Positions 58,129 to 64,000 of a stretch of 64,000 bases of DNA are shown here, in pieces. Where the stretch lies: contig NC_092035.1 in NCBI RefSeq assembly GCF_042242105.1, forward strand, positions 2,558,083 to 2,622,082. The letters run 5' to 3'. This DNA comes from Pempheris klunzingeri. Lineage: Eukaryota > Chordata > Actinopteri > Acropomatiformes > Pempheridae. Below the pieces are notes generated by a model. It did not search any database and had not been told where the DNA came from. It saw only the letters and a list, made by a program, of their open reading frames with translations. A program made the position numbers and the translations under genes. Position 1 is the stretch's first letter. Each line of letters starts with the position of its first letter.

Positions 58129-58849
58129 TGCAAAACATGTTGTTCATCGGTTAAAAGACTAAAAGACTTCCAACTTCCCAAGAAAATGAAAACTACTTCA
58201 GTGTGTTTTTACTCCATTAAGCAGCCACTGCAGCTATTTTGTTGATAGTCTCATGTCTATATATGTATATGAATGTAAAAACTTCTCAAAAGTGCAGCTG
58301 TGTGTGAATTAGATGCACTAACTCAGTGGCTAAGACAGCCTGAGCCCTGATGAATGACTTCACACCAAACTCCAATCCAGTATTCGTCAAAACAAAATCA
58401 TCTCGCTTTGTGACAGGTGTGCATTAATGTTGTAACATTACAGAAGGTTTAAAGTAAATGAGGACTAATCACCAATCAATTCGGCATAAAGCTAATGCAA
58501 CAATAACCATCTATTTGAACACAATTTACACTTTAATAACTACCACATGGGCGTGTTTATAATACTGCATGCGTTAGTTTTAGTGAGTTGTACGTATGGT
58601 GAATTATAAAGTGAGGCCTAATAATTCAGACGTAGCCGCATGTTGTATTCAAGATTGGACTAATATTTGCAGACAAGTAAAGAAGCATTGATCAGTGATC
58701 ATTTAAAGAAAACAGTTTGGTTTCGCTTCAGTTAGAGAAGCAGACAAAGCAGCACGTGTTGCACCCGCGCGGTAATGTTACCAACATTACGTCACATTAG
58801 CGTTAGTTCATCTACCAAATCCTAAAGACAGAAAAACACGGAGACAAAC
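58129..58849 (-). other. orc4: orc4 5' UTR intron
   Basis: A 0.72 kb intron between the non-coding first exon and the start-codon exon, bounded by GTTTGT at 58849 and TTTTGCAG near 58129. No repeat or coding signal recognised. Confidence 0.6.
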
Positions 58850-58915
58850 CTGCACACACGGTGGAAAGTCTCTCTCAGGCTTCGCGGGAATTCTGCTCCT
58901 CCAGCAATGACGACT
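58850..58915 (-). other. orc4: orc4 non-coding exon 1
   Basis: Inferred from the donor GTGTGCAG|GTTTGT (58850/58849) immediately downstream of a compact promoter. The transcription start is not determined and is placed near 58900-58920. It contains no ATG that must be used before 58110. Confidence 0.55.
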
Positions 58916-58955
58916 TCCGGCTTTGGCTGATTCTCGGGCGCTGATTGGCTGAGGC
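58881..58955 (-). promoter_or_regulatory. orc4: orc4 proximal promoter
   Basis: Read toward the gene: an inverted CCAAT box (CAGCCAATCAG, plus-strand ATTGG 58944-58948), an ETS site (CCGGAAGT, 58913-58920), and the E2F-like TTCCCGCGAA (58881-58890). No TATA box. CCAAT, ETS and E2F sites together are typical of S-phase and replication genes, which fits Orc4. Confidence 0.6.
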
Positions 58956-59024
58956 TCAGAATAGAGTAGAATCGAATAGAAAAGTACACAGCACGTGACA
59001 TCTTAGCACAAATAGTCTATCAAC

Positions 59025-59048
59025 AATGATAATGATGATGATAATAAT
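59025..59048 (+). repeat. (GAT)n/(AAT)n short repeat
   Basis: AATGATAATGATGATGATAA-type run just upstream of the orc4 promoter. Confidence 0.85.
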
Positions 59049-60619
59049 AGAAAAGGGCCTTTAATATGTGTTCAACAGGTGTTTTTACACATTTCTACAC
59101 TGACTGTAAATTAATATTATTGTCTCTCTATAGATATTCTACATTTTTCTTATTGACAACAAATCAAATTTAAAGACCAAAACCAACAATAAATTCATCT
59201 AACTAATTATTATTGTCTGTTTATCCATATACAGTCCTAAAACACCACATGTGGATTCATCCGCTGCTGAAAATAGTGCCCAGCAAATGTGCTACTTACT
59301 CTTGTTTGAGCATCATTTATAAAAAAAACTACTAATTTTAAGAGGTTACAGAGCCTTTTGTAAGCTGAAACTATATAGTTATATACTTACTTTGCATTCT
59401 TTAAACAAGTAGAGATGTTAAACCAAGTTTTAACAAACCAAAAGTCAATTTAAATCTATTTTCCCAGAGCTTTTAGCCCCACCTCACAGTCTTCATCAGA
59501 GGTGGGTGGATGAAATTTTTGACAATTAAAGAATTATGAATATAGTTGTCTTTAAAAACATCTTTTTTCCATCAATCCACAAATAAGCTCAAGAGTTAAT
59601 TATATAGATAAATAGAAAAATGGCAAAAATATAATATGAATAATTTAAATTTCTCTTGTTTATGGTTTAAATGTTCAACATCATACAAACAAGACTATAC
59701 ATTTGGTCTCATTGTTGAATTAGATGTGTGTATATATGTACATATCATACCTCTTAACACAGTCTAGTCATATCTGGTGCACATAATAGAGCAGAAATGG
59801 TAATTTTAGGAAACATCTGTCTAATTCTGACTTTCAGAAACACACTGATTGCTTTAAAAGAGGCGATTATATGCAATTACAAATTGAATTTTTTCCCTTA
59901 TCTGTAAAGCCATAACTGCCACCACTGCTCAGATTCTGATCAAATTAGGAGTGATGGTTCATCTGAATGGCTGCTGGGTTGCCTGCATAACAACATCTTG
60001 CACTCATTCACAATGATGATGAAGCTCTGGAGATACTTAAACGCTTCCTGTGGCTTTGGGTTGACTGATGAAAAAAAGCACAATAAACCGCTCCAGATAT
60101 CTCGCAAATCGTCTCCCGGTCTCCGCTCACATTTAGCCTGTCACATTACTCTAAAATACAGCTCTCCGCTCGCACATTCAGCTCTGTGTTTGCCCTTAAA
60201 AATACATGAAGCGCTCCTTTTACAGCACACATACACTGAATTCATTCAGCGTCTCCTCGGGTTTGACCTTCAGATGAAATTCAAACATTTGCACCCTGAG
60301 CTGCATCTTCTTTTCTCTTCAGATGACTGAACTCCTTGTTTTTTGAGCTTTTATGACATTTATTTATCCTGGAAAATCATCTGTTTTGGCTTCACACCCA
60401 CCATGTTCCATGTTTTCATGCACTTAGATGGGAAATTATCACAATATAACATTTTTAAATCCCCACCAGTGTCACTCATGTAAAGAATTGTCAGGTTTTT
60501 ATTGTTATTTTACTCTAAAATTCATAATTTCATAAGAGGCTCATTGGTGAAATGCTAAAAACAGAGCTAATAGAACCAGTGTTAAAAGTTTAAATATAAA
60601 ACCTTCCAGTTAATGTCAT

Positions 60620-60960
60620 TATTATTAACATTACAACAATTTGCACATAAAAGTGTGATAATCTCATTAGCGTCTAATTAATATGACACAATACCTCCAA
60701 GCTATTAGTATAATAACTCTCTTCCTCGTAATGGGATTATTATTAGTGAGTTTTATTACATTAACGAGGGGGCGATTTTTATTTTAACCCCGACAATTAA
60801 TATGTATTTACTTTGCATATTACATTTTCATATACTGCAGCTCATTACTTAGGTTTATGAGTTGCATTTTAAAGACGCACACACGAAAATTGAATATGTT
60901 TTCATTTTAGACTATTATGTGCTGATGATGAATTAATTATCATTAAGTCTTAACCTTTAA
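60620..60960. promoter_or_regulatory. Candidate enhancer-like AT-rich block
   Basis: Dense in homeodomain words (TAATTAATATG, ATTATTATTAG, GACAATTAATATG, GAATTAATTATC) with a POU-like TTTGCATATTAC, and free of recognisable repeats. The composition is typical of conserved non-coding elements near developmental genes, but conservation cannot be tested here. Confidence 0.3.
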
Positions 60961-61560
60961 TGATCCCTCATCTTGTTCGGTTTTACCTTTCTGTTATGCA
61001 GACGCGGAAAAAGGAGTATTTTTTTGTGACTTACTATACAGGTTGAAAAGATGTTGGATAAAAATAAAACTGTTGGGCTGCTGGTGTGTGTCACTTGTTG
61101 TTTTGATCTCTGACTACACTTCAGTCAGCCGGTAGCCCACTCATCTGTAAAAGAAAAACCCCAAACTCAAAATACACTAAACCACCTGAGGTTTTACAAA
61201 GACGAACAACGCTGCAGAGGGCTTTTGTGGTTGCATGTTGTAAAACCAGCAGAGATTAGACCAGAGTAGAGTGTGGTCTGTGTTTACTTTCACATTTAGC
61301 TTGAATTTCATATTAGTATTAATTAAAGTAAACAGCTTTTAGAATAGATCAGCAGCAGCTTTAACTCACTTTTTTAAATATTCTGGAAATGCAGCTTTGT
61401 GCTTGAATTTAACCCAAGAAGTGCCCCAGTGGCAGCTACCAAACATCCTGGTGCATCCTCATGTGACCCAGTCTCCATTTCCAAAACGGTGGTCTGCCTG
61501 ATTGACACCTGTGACACAGCTGGCTGATTTTAAATAGCTCGTTTGTGTGTTGTTGAAAGG

Positions 61561-61720
61561 CAAGTTTCGGCTGTGGCTCAGAGGTGGAGTGAGTCGTCCC
61601 TCGATCAGAGGGTCGGTGGTTTGATCCCCCGGCTATGAGTCAGCATGTCAAAGTGTCATTGGGCAAAATACTGAACCTTAACTAAGGACTAGAAAGGTGC
61701 TATGAAAATACAGTTTACAA
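61561..61720 (+). mobile_element. tRNA-derived SINE
   Basis: A-box-like GTGGCTCAGAGGTGGAG, B box GGTGGTTTGATCCC, then CATGTCAAAGTGTCATTGGG (body; usual form 'gtgtccttgggcaa') and ACTAGAAAGGTGCTATGAAA (usual tail 'ctagaaaagcgctatataaa'). All parts are in order on the plus strand and it is the least diverged SINE in the window. Confidence 0.85.
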
Positions 61721-62139
61721 TTAACCTGTCCTGGTTGTATTATTATATGTATATTTAGCATTTCACATCTTGAACAGGAGGTGTAGTATCTAATAAATAA
61801 GTCCATTTAGTCTGTTTTATATCCCCCAAAAGGGTCATTCTGGGTTCTTAAGGGTTAACACAGAAATATCTGCACTTATCTCAGCTATTAAAAGTGGCCA
61901 AGCATCTGTGGATCCCTTATAAGAAGAAGGGTGCTGATCAGAGAGGCCATTATCTTCTATCCTGACCCAGGACAGGGCAGCCTAAGCCCCCAGAGAGGCT
62001 CCCCAGACCCCACTGTGGGAGCTTCTACAGGGACCTCCAGCCCTGTGAGGGTCACCCAGTGGTTCTTCGTGTCTTTACATAGTTTTATTCCTAACTTTTG
62101 CCATGCAGGGTTCCTGCATCAGAGCTCTGGAGGTAACGT

Positions 62140-62760
62140 GCATCACCTCTCCCATCTGCTGGCTGCTCCTGTGGCGCATGCGCGGTGCGGCTCTCCATCA
62201 TTTCCAATATCCCAGTGTAGGAGAACCAGCAGAGGCAGAGAACTAATGGGTAGGCTCCTTATTCTTATTTTTACTAAGCTCAGAAACCCACTGTTGCTCG
62301 TCCTTTTCACTGTTTCCGTGCCGGTATGCATTCTCCGGGATGCCCAGGTAAGAACGGGCTGTTTGGGGCTTAATTTGTCGCAGACAGAAGCGTTAGTGCC
62401 TGAAAAGCGTCTCTCCTCTTCTTCTTCGCTCTCCCTCTGCAAACGCAACGGGTTTGCACGGCTGTTAGCTAGCATGCTAAGCTAACCCGTGCTAACTCGG
62501 CCTGGCCCCCTTGGCCTTGCCTTGCCTGGCTCGAAACCTAACGCGGGCCTAGCTGTTTTTTTCACTTCGACAATTTGAAAGCGGATATCTGGGCTGTGGG
62601 TCCTCGACGTGAACGACCCCGGTCACGGTTCGCCGATTAAATAAATGCTAAAACGTTATTAGCGTAGCCGAGCTCGCCCGCTAATTCATTTTCGTTACAA
62701 CAAGCTAGCTTGGTGGCTAACTAGCGGTAGCTAGACAGCTGACGCTCGGCATGCTAACCC
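62140..62760 (+). promoter_or_regulatory. Second CpG-rich island (promoter of a + strand gene)
   Basis: A rise in CpG content from about 62170 (GCGCATGCGCGGTGCGG, an NRF1-like GCGCATGCGC at 62175-62184) through 62720. By vertebrate gene order (ACVR2A, ORC4, MBD5) this should be the mbd5 promoter, but no MBD5 protein sequence is present to prove it. Confidence 0.5.
62185..62347 (+). other. Putative non-coding first exon of the next gene (mbd5 by synteny)
   Basis: A near-consensus donor GCCCAG|GTAAGA at 62347/62348 lies inside the CpG island, just downstream of an NRF1-like site. A 184-codon open frame crosses the donor and shows no family resemblance, so the exon is taken as untranslated. MBD5 genes in mammals begin with several non-coding exons, from memory. 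The 5' limit is a guess. Confidence 0.35.
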
Positions 62761-64000
62761 CAAGCTAGTTCAGATGCTGTGTCCAATGCATCAAAAAGCA
62801 CAGTCAGTCAGGGCTGATTCCGCTTGTTGACACGGCCACTTTTTTAACACGGAGGCCCGCAGACGATGGAGGTTTTAGCTGCACAATAAACTAAACCTTT
62901 CGTGCTTGGACGGCTGTCGCTAAAATGTTAATAAAGCAACACTTGGCACAGGCAGCCTGGCTAATGTTCACCAAGCTAATTGGCTGTTATCTAACGGTTA
63001 GGTTGCTTTGGTAATGTACACAAGCGGCTGTCATGCTCTCCAATTTTAGGGGGAAAAAGTCTTGTCATCTAGCTAGCAACGTAGCCAACTTGTGTAGCTG
63101 TCAACTTTTAAGGCTGCTGCAGGACAATATGGCTAATTTACCCCTAAAGCTAGCATTAGCCAACTCAATGGGGTTACAGCAAGATTTAAATGCAGCGTTG
63201 AGAATTAATGGGTTTAATCTAGCTGGGTTTTTTGTAAAAGAGCAGTGGTAGATTTCTTGTGGGTGATGAGAGGAAGCTACAGGACAACCTGCTGTACCAT
63301 TACAGTGTTGCACAGCCTCTCCTATCCCTTTTATTTTAAAATCATGCCTTGGATTATACTCCAAAAACAGTACATGCTTAGTGCAGGTGACTTGGAGCAG
63401 CTTCCCATTCGTCACTCTGACTGTATTTGACAACATCTTCGCTCTCTTCGCTTTGCAGTAAATGTCTGATCTCAAGTGCACAGCATGCAGATATAAATGC
63501 ACCAAATGCTCAGAAGTGGTCAGGGATATTTGTGGACTTGAAGGCGTCCAGGGCTGCTTTACAGTGTGCGTTTGACATGACAAACCTCCCAAACTCCCTA
63601 TGCAAGGTGACACGCACACAACAGCACTACAATCTTCTAAGCTGCATGTGTGGATGGACACAGTTTACATTTCTTTATTGATGGAAATCAACAGATTTTA
63701 CCAATGTAAGGCTGTGCTGGACTGAGATTGCATTTCCTTGATTTTACAGGTCTGTATAAAGGCTATCCCATCACTGTTAATGCCTCTTATTAGTTTTATT
63801 CATCTGGCACATTTGCAGAATTAAGGCGAGTACGGTTAAAATGCTGGTAAACTTTTGTCGTCTTCTCCTACAGTCATCATTTAAGGATCTTGCTCTGATC
63901 TGAATCACGAGTTGGTGGGGAAAGTTTACCAGCTGCTGTACCAGCTAGTAGATAAATAGTTTGCTAAATAGTTTTGTCCTGGTCAGGATGAGTCAGGATA
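62348..64000 (+). other. Downstream part of the island and probable intron 1 of the next gene
   Basis: No supported exon. From 62450 to 63200 the sequence is packed with GCTAGC/GCTAAC/TTAGC words. The remainder to the window end has acceptor-like tracts (AG at 63458-63459 and 63872-63873) but nothing to confirm exons. A 186-codon minus-strand frame (63101-63661) is not recognisable. Confidence 0.45.

Larger units (their letters stand above)
58956..62139. other. Intergenic region between orc4 and the next gene
   Basis: AT-rich, without coding signal. It contains a GAT/AAT repeat (59025-59048), a homeodomain/POU-word-rich block (60620-60960) and a SINE (61561-61720). The stretch 59050-60600 shows nothing I can name. 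Confidence 0.75.

Noticed and set aside
61931..62485. 184-codon plus-strand open frame, one of the longest in the window
   Set aside because: It crosses a strong splice donor, lies in a CpG island where stops are rare, and has no recognisable domain or codon bias.
63101..63661. 186-codon minus-strand open frame
   Set aside because: No recognisable protein family; it overlaps the GCTA-word field and lacks a plausible promoter or partner exons.
63874..63913. Possible 40 bp non-coding exon between CTCCTACAG and GAGTTG|GTGGGG
   Set aside because: The acceptor is good but the donor is poor and nothing confirms the exon.

Overview
This is vertebrate nuclear DNA, almost certainly from a ray-finned (teleost, probably spiny-rayed) fish. 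Exons are short and bounded by GT/AG introns. The non-coding DNA is full of CA/GT microsatellites, Tc1-like transposon remnants and tRNA-derived SINEs of teleost type. No prokaryotic genes, CRISPR arrays or operons are present. Species cannot be named from the sequence alone.

Two complete protein-coding genes can be assembled exon by exon. The first, on the + strand, is acvr2a (activin receptor type-2A). It has 11 coding exons from 11174 to 47099 that join without any frame conflict into 519 codons plus stop. It carries a signal peptide, a ten-cysteine ligand-binding domain, one membrane segment, a complete serine/threonine kinase and a terminal E-S-S-L. The second, on the - strand, is orc4 (origin recognition complex subunit 4). 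It has 13 coding exons from 58110 down to 54448, giving 434 codons plus stop, with intact Walker A, Walker B and arginine-finger positions and at least one upstream non-coding exon. The two genes are convergent (tail to tail).

Layout: 1-10179 is a gene-free upstream region with microsatellites and two remnants of one Tc1-like family. 10180-11173 is a CpG-rich promoter/5' UTR. 11174-47099 is acvr2a, including an 18 kb intron 1 and a 9.9 kb intron 4 that hold most of the repeats. 47100 to about 53360 is a probable very long acvr2a 3' UTR. About 53360-54447 holds the convergent ends. 54448 to about 58920 is orc4 with its promoter. 58950-62140 is AT-rich intergenic DNA with one SINE and a candidate regulatory block. 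62140-64000 is a second CpG-rich island with a strong splice donor at 62347/62348. It is probably the non-coding 5' end of the next + strand gene, which vertebrate synteny (ACVR2A-ORC4-MBD5) predicts to be mbd5, although no MBD5 coding sequence lies in the window.

The genes do not form a functional pathway. Acvr2a is a cell-surface TGF-beta superfamily receptor and Orc4 a nuclear replication-licensing ATPase; they are neighbours through conserved synteny. I found no convincing undescribed biological system. The items worth a second look are regulatory or structural: a splice-site competition in orc4, an RFX-type X-box, a GGGCC repeat, a 3' UTR hairpin, a 63 bp tandem duplication, and a dense GCTA-word field in the 62.4-63.2 kb island.
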